From Planctomycetota bacterium (GTDB lineage Bacteria; Planctomycetota; Planctomycetia; Pirellulales; Pirellulaceae), in assembly GCA_016872725.1 (NCBI GenBank), contig VGZC01000018.1:1-64000 (forward strand): a stretch of DNA of 64,000 bases. The letters run 5' to 3'. Below, one piece after another: positions 16,941 through 25,352 of this stretch; the stretch's first letter is position 1; each line of letters starts with the position of its first letter. The notes beneath the pieces are model-generated. The model worked only from the letters and a program-made list of their open reading frames with translations. It was not told where the DNA came from and ran no database searches. Position numbers and translations under genes: made by a program.

Positions 16941-18506
16941 TCAGGGCCCGATCGCCCGATTCAGGAGATTCGCCGTGATCCGCTGGACCCGCCGGTCCGG
17001 ACCGTGCGGCCGGCTCCAGTGCGACCAGGGCAGCATATGCCCAGGCGGGGCCCCCAAGTCCTGGCACCAGAAAATGGTCGACGCGTTGAAAACAAAATTC
17101 CCCTTGGGCCCCGGATAGATCGTCGCGGTCCACTGTTGCCGTCGTACGCCGCCTTGCCACGCCGTGCCCGCCGCGACCACTTCGAGGCCGGGCAGGTCGG
17201 CTGGCGGATCACCGTGGTACTCCCAGCCGATCAAGCCGGGAATGCGATCCCCTCGTTTCATGCCCGTGCCCTCGAACATCCAGTGCTCGGGCTTGGTGAC
17301 GATCCAATCGCCGCCGCCGTTGACGGGATCGATGTTCCGAGCCCCCATCAGATAGCCTTCGTCCGGACCGCGGTGGGGAAACGGACCGTGGTCTTTTTCG
17401 CGCAGGGTCGCCCACGTGTGCTGTCCGCCGTACGGTCCGCCTCGGAAGATGATCCGGTTTTCACGACCGTTCGCGCCGGCCCGGAACGGGCTCACCCAAC
17501 AGACCGAATTTCCCGAAAAGAAGAGCAAACTGACGCCGGCGTCGCGCATCGCGATCGCGCTCTCGTACTGGCGGATATCCCAGTATTCGTCGTGCCCCAC
17601 GCTCAGGAAGGTCCTGCATTTCAGGCCGCGATCGGGCGAGATCATGTCCAGATTCGAGCAATACGCGACGTCGTACCCTTGGGATTCGAGCCAGTAGGCG
17701 AATGGGAACTCGAAGCAAAGCCATTCCCCCGATCCGATCGACAGGGGGTTCTCGTAGATCTGGGAATACGAGGCGTAGGGTCGATCAAAGCTGACATCGG
17801 ACCACGGGCCCTGGTTTCCCTTGGGATCCGTATAGACGGAGTAGCCGTCGGGCCATTGATTGTAGGCTTGCCACGTATTGTCCGAGCACTGCAGGAGTAT
17901 GTCGGCGGGTCGACTGTCGCGCACGATGAAGACGACGTACGACTGCCAGTACGGGGCGTTCTCGTCGGCGGGAAGGGTCGTGAGCCGCCCAAGATAAACG
18001 CCGCTCAGCCAATCCTCGGGGATTCGAACGCTCACCGAAGGTTCCCACCGGCATTCGCGGATCCGTTTCGGTCCGACTTCGGGAATCGGTTGCGGCTCGC
18101 CGTCGAAAGGGCCAAGCGTCGCCATCCGCCGCGCGCCGCGGCCTCCGTAGTAGCCGGTCCGAAAAATCTCGATCTTGAATTTCTCGGCCGGATCGGTGGA
18201 GACCATGATGTCGAGCGAATCCCCCGCCGCGACGCTCTGCCGCGAACAGTAACCCTCGATCCACTGGCACCGCAGCCCGCCGTCCCGTTCGGTTCGCACG
18301 CGCGTGAGCTGCCAATCGTCGCTTCCTTCGAGCGCGTTCTCGATCACGATCGGATTGGACTTGGGCTGATGCGCGCGGACCGTTCGCGGGAACGCGCCGT
18401 GGGATCCGGCGGCGAGTCCTCCAATACCCGCGGTCGCCGTCCTCAACAGATGGCGACGGTCGATGCGCCACTCCCCGGATTCCGCGCGGTGCTTCCTGTC
18501 GCCCAT
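16941..18506 (-). CDS. N,N-dimethylformamidase beta-subunit-like exported protein
   Basis: A 521-aa protein with a Tat-like leader (RRHLLRTATAGIGGLAAGSH). The mature part follows the pattern of the large subunit of N,N-dimethylformamidase: an N-terminal beta-rich part (FKIEIFRTGYYGGRGARRM), then a C-terminal hydrolase-like domain with DILLQCSDNTWQAYNQWPDG, SVGHDEYWDIRQYESA, GVSLLFFSGNSVCW and late NFVFNASTIFWCQDLG. The characterised enzyme splits dimethylformamide, but family members are widespread and most substrates are unknown, so amide hydrolysis is only an inference. The ATG at 18506 sits before the Tat motif. It is divergent from the sulfatase gene. Confidence 0.8.
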   Translation of the reverse strand: MGDRKHRAESGEWRIDRRHLLRTATAGIGGLAAGSHGAFPRTVRAHQPKSNPIVIENALEGSDDWQLTRVRTERDGGLRCQWIEGYCSRQSVAAGDSLDIMVSTDPAEKFKIEIFRTGYYGGRGARRMATLGPFDGEPQPIPEVGPKRIRECRWEPSVSVRIPEDWLSGVYLGRLTTLPADENAPYWQSYVVFIVRDSRPADILLQCSDNTWQAYNQWPDGYSVYTDPKGNQGPWSDVSFDRPYASYSQIYENPLSIGSGEWLCFEFPFAYWLESQGYDVAYCSNLDMISPDRGLKCRTFLSVGHDEYWDIRQYESAIAMRDAGVSLLFFSGNSVCWVSPFRAGANGRENRIIFRGGPYGGQHTWATLREKDHGPFPHRGPDEGYLMGARNIDPVNGGGDWIVTKPEHWMFEGTGMKRGDRIPGLIGWEYHGDPPADLPGLEVVAAGTAWQGGVRRQQWTATIYPGPKGNFVFNASTIFWCQDLGAPPGHMLPWSHWSRPHGPDRRVQRITANLLNRAIGP

Positions 18507-18712
18507 CGTCGTCTCCTCGTGAACAAGCGAACGGGTTTGGATCTCGCACCGACTAGCATGCCGAGCCTCATGACCGCCCGTCAATAGACCGTGCCCCGCG
18601 AGTTCCTTGGCTATTGGCGGAGCCGGGAGAACCGATCGTTCCCATAGGGCCTTGTACGCGGAAGGGATGACGGCCGACGAACGCGACGGCCGGCATCCGC
18701 CGGCATATCGGA

Positions 18713-18741
18713 TTGACACGGCGCGAGGGCGCGGACAAGAT
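18713..18741 (+). promoter_or_regulatory. Possible sigma-70-like promoter for the sulfatase gene
   Basis: A perfect TTGACA at 18713-18718 is followed after 17 nt by CAAGAT (3 of 6 matches to TATAAT), ending 59 nt before the sulfatase ATG. The spacing is ideal but the -10 is weak, so this is tentative. The rest of the 294-base gap between the divergent genes shows nothing else recognisable. Confidence 0.3.
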
Positions 18742-18800
18742 CGCGCGAGTCGCATGGCTGGGGCCCTTGCCGACGCACGCCACGAAACGGGAATCGGCGC

Positions 18801-20438
18801 ATGTCCATGGCGGACCCTTCCGGCTCGCGAACGTTCGGATTGTTCGCGTCATGCATGTTCGCCATGTTCGCCATGTTCGGCATGTTCGCCGACTCGGCCG
18901 CGATCGCCGATGAAGGGCTCCGGCCGCGTGTGCCGAACATCCTGGTCGCGATCGCCGACGACTGGTCGTTCGGGCACGCGGGCGCGTACGGTTGTCCATG
19001 GGTGCGCACGCCGGCGTTCGACCGCGTCGCGCGCGAAGGCATCCTGTTCCAAAACGCCTACACACCGAATGCGAAGTGCGCGCCGTCGCGCGCCTGCCTG
19101 CTCACCGGGCGCAATTCCTGGCAGCTCGACGCCGCCTGCAACCACATCTGTTTCTTTCCCGAACGATTCGCGACGTATGTGGACTCGCTCCGCTCACACG
19201 GCTATTTCGCCGGCGCGACGGCGAAAGGCTGGGGACCAGGAGTCGCGAACGACGCATCGGGCGCGCCGCGCGCGATGACCGGTTCGATGCACAACGCGCG
19301 CAAGGCCAAGCCGCCCTCCTCGGGCATCGCGAACAACGACTACGCCGCCAATTTCCGCGAGTTCCTCGACGCCGCGCCCACCGATCGACCCTGGTGTTTC
19401 TGGTACGGCGCGCTCGAACCCCATCGCGGCTACGAGTACCAGTCGGGCATTCGAAAGGGCGGCAAGAAACCGCAAGACATTCCGCGCGTTCCCGCCTATT
19501 GGCCCGATAACGAGACCGTTCGCACGGACATGCTGGACTACGCGTTTGAGGTCGAGCATTTTGACGAACATCTCGGCCGCATGCTCGCGATACTCGAAGA
19601 ACGCGGGCAACTCGCGAATACGCTCGTTGTTGTGACGTCCGATCACGGCATGCCGTTTCCCCGCGTCAAAGGCCAGGCGTACGACGCGTCCAACCATGTG
19701 CCCCTCGCCGTCCGATGGCCCGAGGGAATCCGGGAACCCGGCCGCCGGGTCGTGGAGTTCGTGAGCTTGATCGATCTCGCGCCCACGTTTCTCGACGTCG
19801 CGGGAATCTCCTCGTCCGAATCCGGCATGCAACCGATCACGGGCCGAAGTCTTCGCGACCTGTTCGCCGAACCGATCGGCTCGGATAGTCCGCCCGATCC
19901 CGCCCGCGATCATGTACTGATCGGAAAGGAACGCCATGATGTCGGACGCCCGGCCGATCAGGGATATCCGATTCGGGGCATCGTCCAAGGGGATTGGCTT
20001 TATCTGCGCAATTACGAACCCGATCGCTGGCCCGCCTGCAATCCGGAGACGGGTTATCTCAATTGCGACGGAGGCCCTACCAAGACCGAAGTCCTCACGC
20101 TTCGGAGAACCGGAACGGACGTCGAATCGTGGCGTCGATGTTTCGGCAAACGGGTCGCGGAAGAATTGTATCACTTGAAACAGGATCCCGACTGTCTGGT
20201 CGATTTGTCGACCGACCCCCGGTTCGCCTCGCGGAAAGTGGAACTGGCGTCGCGGATGATCGGGGAGTTGACCGAGCAGCTTGACCCGCGCATGGACGGG
20301 CGAGGCGGGGTCTTTGAGGCGTTCCCGTACGCGAACGAGGAAACCCGCGGATTCTACGAGCGATACCTGCGCGGAGAAAAAGTCCGGGCCGGGTGGGTAT
20401 CGCCGACCGATTTCGAGCCCGGTCCGATCGTCCCGTGA
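18801..20438 (+). CDS. Exported sulfatase (Cys-type)
   Basis: A 545-aa sulfatase, predicted to hydrolyse sulfate esters, probably of sulfated polysaccharides, outside the cytoplasm. The leader is hydrophobic with a run of Met-Phe repeats and ends near SAAIADEG. The mature protein has [14 protein letters not shown] (metal-binding Asp pair), the maturation motif CAPSR with C93 as the predicted formylglycine, LLTGRNSW, and [14 protein letters not shown] (metal-binding Asp-His). A Cys-type motif requires the formylglycine-generating enzyme or an equivalent, which is not in this window. N-sulfoglucosamine sulfohydrolase-like members share this layout. ATGs at 18801 and 18807 are both possible starts. 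No partner gene is adjacent. Confidence 0.92.
   Translation: MSMADPSGSRTFGLFASCMFAMFAMFGMFADSAAIADEGLRPRVPNILVAIADDWSFGHAGAYGCPWVRTPAFDRVAREGILFQNAYTPNAKCAPSRACLLTGRNSWQLDAACNHICFFPERFATYVDSLRSHGYFAGATAKGWGPGVANDASGAPRAMTGSMHNARKAKPPSSGIANNDYAANFREFLDAAPTDRPWCFWYGALEPHRGYEYQSGIRKGGKKPQDIPRVPAYWPDNETVRTDMLDYAFEVEHFDEHLGRMLAILEERGQLANTLVVVTSDHGMPFPRVKGQAYDASNHVPLAVRWPEGIREPGRRVVEFVSLIDLAPTFLDVAGISSSESGMQPITGRSLRDLFAEPIGSDSPPDPARDHVLIGKERHDVGRPADQGYPIRGIVQGDWLYLRNYEPDRWPACNPETGYLNCDGGPTKTEVLTLRRTGTDVESWRRCFGKRVAEELYHLKQDPDCLVDLSTDPRFASRKVELASRMIGELTEQLDPRMDGRGGVFEAFPYANEETRGFYERYLRGEKVRAGWVSPTDFEPGPIVP
18856..18891 (+). repeat. 9-bp tandem repeat in sulfatase leader
   Basis: Four head-to-tail copies of ATGTTCGCC (third copy ATGTTCGGC), in frame, encoding [12 protein letters not shown] within the hydrophobic core of the signal peptide. 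Gain or loss of units would keep the frame but change the hydrophobic length. Confidence 0.9.
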
Positions 20439-20544
20439 CTCGCGCGGGCCGGACCCCGTGTCGTGCGCCGCCCAATCGGGACGCGGGATCGTCTCGCGCG
20501 GGAACGACGAAGGCGGCGGGCCAAACGGGAGCTCCGCAACGCGC

Positions 20545-20700
20545 CTACCAGGCCCATTCCAAACCGGTGAAGGCGCCGTGGTAGGACGCGTCGCCGTTGT
20601 CGGCGAGGCCCGCGCCGAGTGCGAAGTCGTTCGCGAGGAATCGGTCGGTCCGCGCGCCGAAGCCACAAGGCGTCGGCGGTGAGGATCCACGACCGGCGAT
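20545..20700 (-). pseudogene. Possible C-terminal fragment of a lost outer-membrane protein
   Basis: The 267 bases between the sulfatase and HNH genes hold a minus-strand stretch that reads like a real protein end: GFGARTDRFLANDFALGAGL, then ADNGDASYHGAFTGLEWAW and a stop. Alternating residues and a terminal aromatic are typical of beta-barrel outer-membrane proteins. There is no start codon in it, and upstream it runs into the HNH gene in another frame. I take it as a remnant, without a family name. Confidence 0.3.
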
Positions 20701-20705
20701 CTCCG

Positions 20706-21302
20706 CTATTCCTCGAGTTCGACGTTCCAATAGGCCTCGCTGAGGAACCGCGACCAGCTCGCGATGCGAACATTGTGCCATACGTACATCGGCTTCCACG
20801 CGGGCCGTTCGGGCTTGCGCAGGAGCGGCATTCCGGCCCGCTCGGGCGTGCGGTTCGCCTTGCGCGCATTGCAGTCCAGGCACGCGAGCACGCAATTCTC
20901 CCACGTCGACGTTCCTCCCTGCGATCTGGGGATCACATGATCGATGGTCAGTTCGTCGGAACGCGGGCGCGCATGGCAATACTGGCAGGTGTACTTGTCG
21001 CGCTTGTAGATGTTGCGGCGGCTGAACGTCACCGTCTTCGCCGGGATGCGATCATAGTGGTTGAGCGTGATCACTTCGGGAACGCGCAGTCGAAAGGTGA
21101 CGGCTCGAATGCACGGTTCGCCTTCCTGGGGAGTAAGTCGCGACCAGTCCGCCCAGTTGTAGAGGCGAAAGTCGTCGGGATCGACGATCATCGCGGCGCC
21201 ATTGAAGACGAGCGTCAACGATCGGGCGACGGCCGCGACGCCGACCGGCTGCCAATTCCGATTGAGGACAAGCGTCGGGCGGCTCAACACGGCGGTCGTC
21301 AT
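20706..21302 (-). CDS. HNH endonuclease family protein
   Basis: A 198-aa protein with an HNH_5-type nuclease domain in the second half: zinc-binding CQYC, the catalytic ELTIDHVIPRSQGG stretch, and a second zinc pair in CLDCNARKANRTPERAG. The N-terminal ~80 residues (LVLNRNWQPVGVAAVARSL, then NWADWSRL) match the leader domain common to stand-alone planctomycete and cyanobacterial HNH proteins. These are usually chromosomal, often not in mobile elements, and of unknown cellular role. The start ATG at 21302 has a GAGGTG Shine-Dalgarno six bases upstream. No restriction or toxin partner is adjacent. Confidence 0.9.
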   Translation of the reverse strand: MTTAVLSRPTLVLNRNWQPVGVAAVARSLTLVFNGAAMIVDPDDFRLYNWADWSRLTPQEGEPCIRAVTFRLRVPEVITLNHYDRIPAKTVTFSRRNIYKRDKYTCQYCHARPRSDELTIDHVIPRSQGGTSTWENCVLACLDCNARKANRTPERAGMPLLRKPERPAWKPMYVWHNVRIASWSRFLSEAYWNVELEE

Positions 21303-21459
21303 GCGGCACCTCGAACAACGAAAAGGGCCCGCGGCGCATCGCGGCCCTCGACGGCCCATCCTGGCCTCGATCGCCTCCACGGCCTCTAGTCTCGCACGGC
21401 GCGCGTGCGAAAAACAATACCCGTCGCGCGGACCGTGAGGATTCCGCGAGGATGGTGGG

Positions 21460-22560
21460 CTAGGGAGAAGGCCACGCGGGGCGCCCGGGCGTCGTCACGC
21501 GCAGGCTCCACAAGGTTCCGCCGGCCGTGACGTGGAGCGTCCGAAGGTCGTTGCCGCCGAAAGCGCAATTCGTCGTTTCGTCGCGTGGAATCCCGACGAA
21601 GGTCAGCAGTTGGCCGTCCGGAGCGAACACATAGACGCCGGCCGTTGGTTGCTCTTGTGTTTCCGCGGGCGCGTTTTGTCCGTTCCGTCCCGCCGCGACG
21701 AATAAACGGCCCTCGGCGTCGACCTTGATTCCGTCGGGGCCCCGCGTCGTCTTCCAATCGTGAAGCAGGGATTGTGTCGCCGGATCGACCGTGCCGTCCG
21801 GACGCAGCGCGAATCGCCAGAGTTTGCGCGCGCCTCCGACCGTGTCGTTGTTGTTGTCGGCGACATACATCCACTTGTCGTCGGCGCTGATCGCGATGCC
21901 GTTCGGACGTTCCACCTCGCGATCGAGGATGCGGACCACGCGCCCGTCCGGGTCGATCCGGTAGACGCCCTCGATCTTGCGTCCCTGTCCATCGACCATT
22001 TCCATCCGCGAGCGATCCCCGTAGCAGGGGTCCGTGAAGTAGATCCGGTCGCGCGAGTCGATCGCCAGGTCGTTCGGCTGGTTGAACGGCTTTCCGTCGA
22101 ATCGATCGGCGAGCACCGTGCGTGTTCCGTCGTCGTTCCATCGGCTGACGCTCCGCGCGACGGGTTCGCATGCGATCAGGCGCCCGGCGCGATCGTAAAG
22201 CAGTCCGTTCGTGCCCGCGTTTTCACGGTAGATGGTCACGTTGCCGTCAAGATCGCGTCGATAGATGTGCCCGTTGCCGCTTGTCATGAGCCCCAGGCTT
22301 GGATGCCACGCGGGGCCTTCCCCGGCTCCCGTCTCTTGGAGCAGGACGGGTGTCGCATCCGGACCCAGCACGGGATCGGTTCGCGTTTCGGCGGCGCCGG
22401 GCTCATGCGTTCTTCCGATCGGTCCGAACCAAGATCCGAACCCGGAAACGCCGCCGGCCATGGCGCACGCGGCCAGTCCGGCCAGACGTCGCCAACCTCC
22501 AACCGCGCGCAACGAACCGGTTGCCGGCGCCGGAGAACGGTTTAATCCGAGAGGTACCAC
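21460..22560 (-). CDS. SMP-30/gluconolactonase-like exported protein
   Basis: A six-bladed beta-propeller lactonase of the SMP-30/gluconolactonase/LRE family (366 aa), predicted to hydrolyse sugar lactones outside the cytoplasm. Metal-site signatures are visible: the Glu in GAGEGPAWHP, the Asn in FNQPNDLAIDSRDRIYFTDP, the Asn in ERPNGIAISADD, and the Asp in GPDGIKVDAEGRLFVA. A hydrophobic leader (LAGLAACAMAGGVSGFGS) precedes them. The GTG at 22560 overlaps the upstream stop by 19 nt, which suggests translational coupling; an internal ATG in the leader (CAMAGG) would leave no proper leader. It fits with the sugar-acid aldolase gene two genes upstream. Confidence 0.85.
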   Translation of the reverse strand: MVPLGLNRSPAPATGSLRAVGGWRRLAGLAACAMAGGVSGFGSWFGPIGRTHEPGAAETRTDPVLGPDATPVLLQETGAGEGPAWHPSLGLMTSGNGHIYRRDLDGNVTIYRENAGTNGLLYDRAGRLIACEPVARSVSRWNDDGTRTVLADRFDGKPFNQPNDLAIDSRDRIYFTDPCYGDRSRMEMVDGQGRKIEGVYRIDPDGRVVRILDREVERPNGIAISADDKWMYVADNNNDTVGGARKLWRFALRPDGTVDPATQSLLHDWKTTRGPDGIKVDAEGRLFVAAGRNGQNAPAETQEQPTAGVYVFAPDGQLLTFVGIPRDETTNCAFGGNDLRTLHVTAGGTLWSLRVTTPGRPAWPSP

Positions 22561-22967
22561 AGATTGTCGACCCGCGCGAAGACCACGACCTTCTTCTTAC
22601 CCAAGGACTTGACCGATTCCGGTATCTTGTAGACGGCCTCGGCGCCTTCCTTCCTCATCTCGGGTTCTTGGTCCTGAATGGACTTGAGCACATTGAGCAG
22701 GATGCCCGCTTTCGACTCGCCCCACTCCATCGCGAACGACTCGAATCCGCCATTCTCCATGATGAACTTGCGGTCGTCCTTGCCTGCGAAGGTCTTCAAG
22801 AAGAGCACGTAGTCCTTGTTCTCAAGCACCTTGATCGCGGCGGGGATCGCCGTTTCGAGTTTCGCCTGCGGATGGGCCTTCGCCTCGCCGGCTTCCTGAG
22901 CCAACGCGGCGCCATGGATGAACAACCACGATAGGAAGGGAAGCAGCGCGTGGCGGGAATGGGCCAT
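22542..22967 (-). CDS. Small secreted protein of unknown function
   Basis: I do not recognise a family. The 141-aa product starts at an ATG with a GGAG Shine-Dalgarno and has a clear Sec signal peptide ending ALAQEA at about residue 24. The mature 117 residues are charged: LETAIPAAIKVLENKDYVLF, a KDDRKFIMENGGFESFAMEW segment, helical middle, and a final beta-like KKKVVVFARVDNLWYLSD. The composition suggests a small alpha/beta periplasmic or surface protein. Its 3' end overlaps the lactonase gene start, so the two are probably co-expressed. The 261 bases upstream, before the aldolase gene stop, hold nothing recognisable. Confidence 0.75.
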   Translation of the reverse strand: MAHSRHALLPFLSWLFIHGAALAQEAGEAKAHPQAKLETAIPAAIKVLENKDYVLFLKTFAGKDDRKFIMENGGFESFAMEWGESKAGILLNVLKSIQDQEPEMRKEGAEAVYKIPESVKSLGKKKVVVFARVDNLWYLSD

Positions 22968-23228
22968 GGCGATTCTCCGTGCGTTGGACCCGGCGCGAAT
23001 TCCCGTCAGTTTAGCGTCGCCGAGTCCCTTGGACAAATGGCCCCACGGAAAGACCGTAACCGCGCGCGGCGCGGGTTCCGGCCCGTCATTCCGCAAGAAA
23101 ACGGCCGGTCGCGGTTGGACGTTGCCGCCGAAGAGTTTGCGGGACCCGTTCGCGTCGAACCCACGAGACCCAGGCGCCTTGAACGGCGACCCATCGTCGC
23201 GCCCCCGTCGATCCGTACCTCGATCGGC

Positions 23229-24005
23229 TCAAGGAATCGACCGGCGGAGTTCGTCGATGCCGTGCCGCAGGGCCGTTTGATAGAGCCACAGGTCGCCGCC
23301 GTAGGCCAGCATCCGGAACCCCTGGGCGAATCGCCGTTTCCCGGCATCGACGTCGGAGGCCATAAACCCCGCCGTCTTGCCGTGCCGCCGGCACGCGTCG
23401 AGGATTTTCTCGACCGACTCCACGAAACGGGGATGGTCGAATTGGCCCGGGATGCCCATCGAACAGGTCAGATCAAAATGGCCGAGCCAAAGGACATCAA
23501 GGCCTTCGGTGGCCGCGATCGCATCGACGTTCGCAATTCCCGCGACCGATTCGATCAGCGCGATCATCAGCGTCTCGTCGTTCGCCGATCGCATCTTGTC
23601 GACGATATCGCCGCCGGAATAGTCGTCGTGCGAGATGCCGAAGGCTGCTCCGCGGCGTCCGACGGGCGGATATTTGGCGCAGGCGACCGCCGAAGCGGCC
23701 TGACCGGCCGACTCCATCATCGGCACCATGATTCCGGCCGCGCCGACATCGAGCGCCCGCGCGATGAAGTGGTATTCGGTCGCCGGGACGCGGACGAGCG
23801 GAACCAGTTCGGTTCCGCGCGCCGTCGCGATCCACCGCCGGATCGACTCGACGCTCCAGCCCGTATGCTCCATGTCGACCAACGCAAACTCGGCGCCGCA
23901 GCCCGCCGCGATCCTCGCCGTCCCCGACGTGTTGAACTCGAAGATGAACGTCCCGAGCGACGCGCCGCCCGACGCCAGTTTCCGCTTGACCGGGTTGATT
24001 CGCAT
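23229..24005 (-). CDS. HpcH/HpaI aldolase family protein
   Basis: A 258-aa class II (metal-dependent) aldolase of the HpcH/HpaI family; relatives split 4-hydroxy-2-oxo acids such as 2-keto-3-deoxy sugar acids to pyruvate or a related fragment plus an aldehyde. Signatures: ALVDMEHTGWSVESI (residues 41-55), the conserved Arg in LVRVPATE, GAAGIMVPMMESA, ALIESVAGIANVDAIA with the metal-ligand Glu, and LWLGHFDLTCSMGIPGQFDH with the metal-ligand Asp. All key residues appear present. It probably works with sugar-acid breakdown; the lactonase gene two genes further along the minus strand would supply such acids. The start ATG at 24005 matches the family length. Confidence 0.88.
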   Translation of the reverse strand: MRINPVKRKLASGGASLGTFIFEFNTSGTARIAAGCGAEFALVDMEHTGWSVESIRRWIATARGTELVPLVRVPATEYHFIARALDVGAAGIMVPMMESAGQAASAVACAKYPPVGRRGAAFGISHDDYSGGDIVDKMRSANDETLMIALIESVAGIANVDAIAATEGLDVLWLGHFDLTCSMGIPGQFDHPRFVESVEKILDACRRHGKTAGFMASDVDAGKRRFAQGFRMLAYGGDLWLYQTALRHGIDELRRSIP

Positions 24006-24051
24006 GGAGCCCTCAATCGCGGGATGACGAACGACGGACCGGCCATTCCCG

Positions 24052-25185
24052 TCACGTCGCCGTGTTCGCCGGTACGCGAATCACCTCGGCCGACTCGACG
24101 GGAAGATACAGGCAATCCGGTTCCTCGCCGAGCGGATCGCCGGTGGCGGCGTACGCGCGGGCCCGGCTTCCGCCGCATACATGGCGGTACTCGCAGACGC
24201 CGCACTTCGGTTGAAAACGATCGGGGTCCCGAAGGGCGCGGAACGTGGGATGGTCTTGATAGACGTCGATAACCGAGTCGGTCGGAAAGCGTCCGCATTC
24301 GAGCGGAAGGAACCCCGAGGGATAGATCTCGCCCGTGTGACCGACGAACACGATGCCCTTTCCGTCCCCGATTCCCAAAGGCGCTCGATGCCGAGCGTCC
24401 GCGCCGCGAGGCCGATCGAGGAGGCCGCCGCGGGGGCCGTCGAGCGGGTTCGCGCCGTGTTCCATGACGAATCGGCGATAATGGGGCGCCTCGGTCGTCT
24501 TCACCGCGTACGGCTGGGTTCCCGCATGGTGGAAAAGGCGTTCGAACGCGATCTCATATTCAAGCGGCTGGAGTCGTTCCTCAAGAACGCCCCGGCCGAC
24601 GGGAATCAGGAAGAACGCCGCCCACATGGCAATCCCCTGGGTGGAAAGGAGGTCCGCCATCGCATCGAGTTGTGGAAAATTGCGCCGCGAAATGGTGGTG
24701 TTCACCTGGACGGGGAGTCCGAGCGAGCGGGCATCCGCCATCATCAGGAGCGTGCGATCGAAGCTGCCTTGCCACCCTCGGAACGCGTCGTGCGTCGGCG
24801 CGTCGGCGCCGTCCAGGCTCACACCGATCCTCCGAACTCCGGCCGCTTGGGCCCGTTCGAGCGCGTCGCGGGTCGCGAGAGGCGTCGCGGACGGCGTCAA
24901 CGCAACGTGCAGTCCGCACTCGGCCGCATGCGCGATCAGTTCGAAGAGGTCGCGGCGCTTCAGCGGATCGCCGCCCGTCAGGACGAGCGAGGGCGGTTTC
25001 GGAAACGCGGCGATCTGATCGATGAGCGCGCGGGCCTGGTCCGTGGTGAGTTGTCCGGGATGCGCGATCTCCTGGGCCGACGCGCGGCAATGCCGACAGA
25101 CCAGGTCGCACGCCTGCGTGACCTCAAAGTAGAACATCAACGGGCTGTGCCCGAAATCGTCGGCCGTATAGTCGCCGAACCCCAT
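24052..25185 (-). CDS. Radical SAM/SPASM domain protein
   Basis: A 377-aa radical SAM enzyme. The cluster motif CDLVCRHC (C-x3-C-x2-C) sits near residue 27 after FYFEVTQA; SAM-binding GGDP follows in LVLTGGDPLKRRDLFELI. The C-terminal SPASM part has CGVCEYRHVCGGSRARAYA with a further Cys in EPDCLYLP, expected to bind extra Fe-S clusters. This layout is that of NirJ/heme-d1 or peptide-maturation relatives and closely resembles the TIGR04053 type. No peptide precursor gene is seen next to it. The ATG at 25185 has a strong GGGAGG Shine-Dalgarno and is preferred over an upstream start. The substrate is unknown. Confidence 0.88.
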   Translation of the reverse strand: MGFGDYTADDFGHSPLMFYFEVTQACDLVCRHCRASAQEIAHPGQLTTDQARALIDQIAAFPKPPSLVLTGGDPLKRRDLFELIAHAAECGLHVALTPSATPLATRDALERAQAAGVRRIGVSLDGADAPTHDAFRGWQGSFDRTLLMMADARSLGLPVQVNTTISRRNFPQLDAMADLLSTQGIAMWAAFFLIPVGRGVLEERLQPLEYEIAFERLFHHAGTQPYAVKTTEAPHYRRFVMEHGANPLDGPRGGLLDRPRGADARHRAPLGIGDGKGIVFVGHTGEIYPSGFLPLECGRFPTDSVIDVYQDHPTFRALRDPDRFQPKCGVCEYRHVCGGSRARAYAATGDPLGEEPDCLYLPVESAEVIRVPANTAT

Positions 25186-25352
25186 ACCGCTCCCTCCCCC
25201 GCCCCGCGACCCGATGCGCCCCGCCAACGGCGCGAACCCGGTTGTTCATCGATCGGAGCCGGCGGTCGGTTCCATAGCCGACCGCCCGCGCGACTCCATC
25301 TTAGCATCGCCCGCGGGCTTCGCCGAGCGGACGTTTTCAAGGGGCGGGGGGG

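Noticed and set aside
24052-25185. Radical-SAM-modified peptide cluster
   Set aside because: No short precursor-like gene, peptidase or transporter of the expected type lies next to the radical SAM gene.
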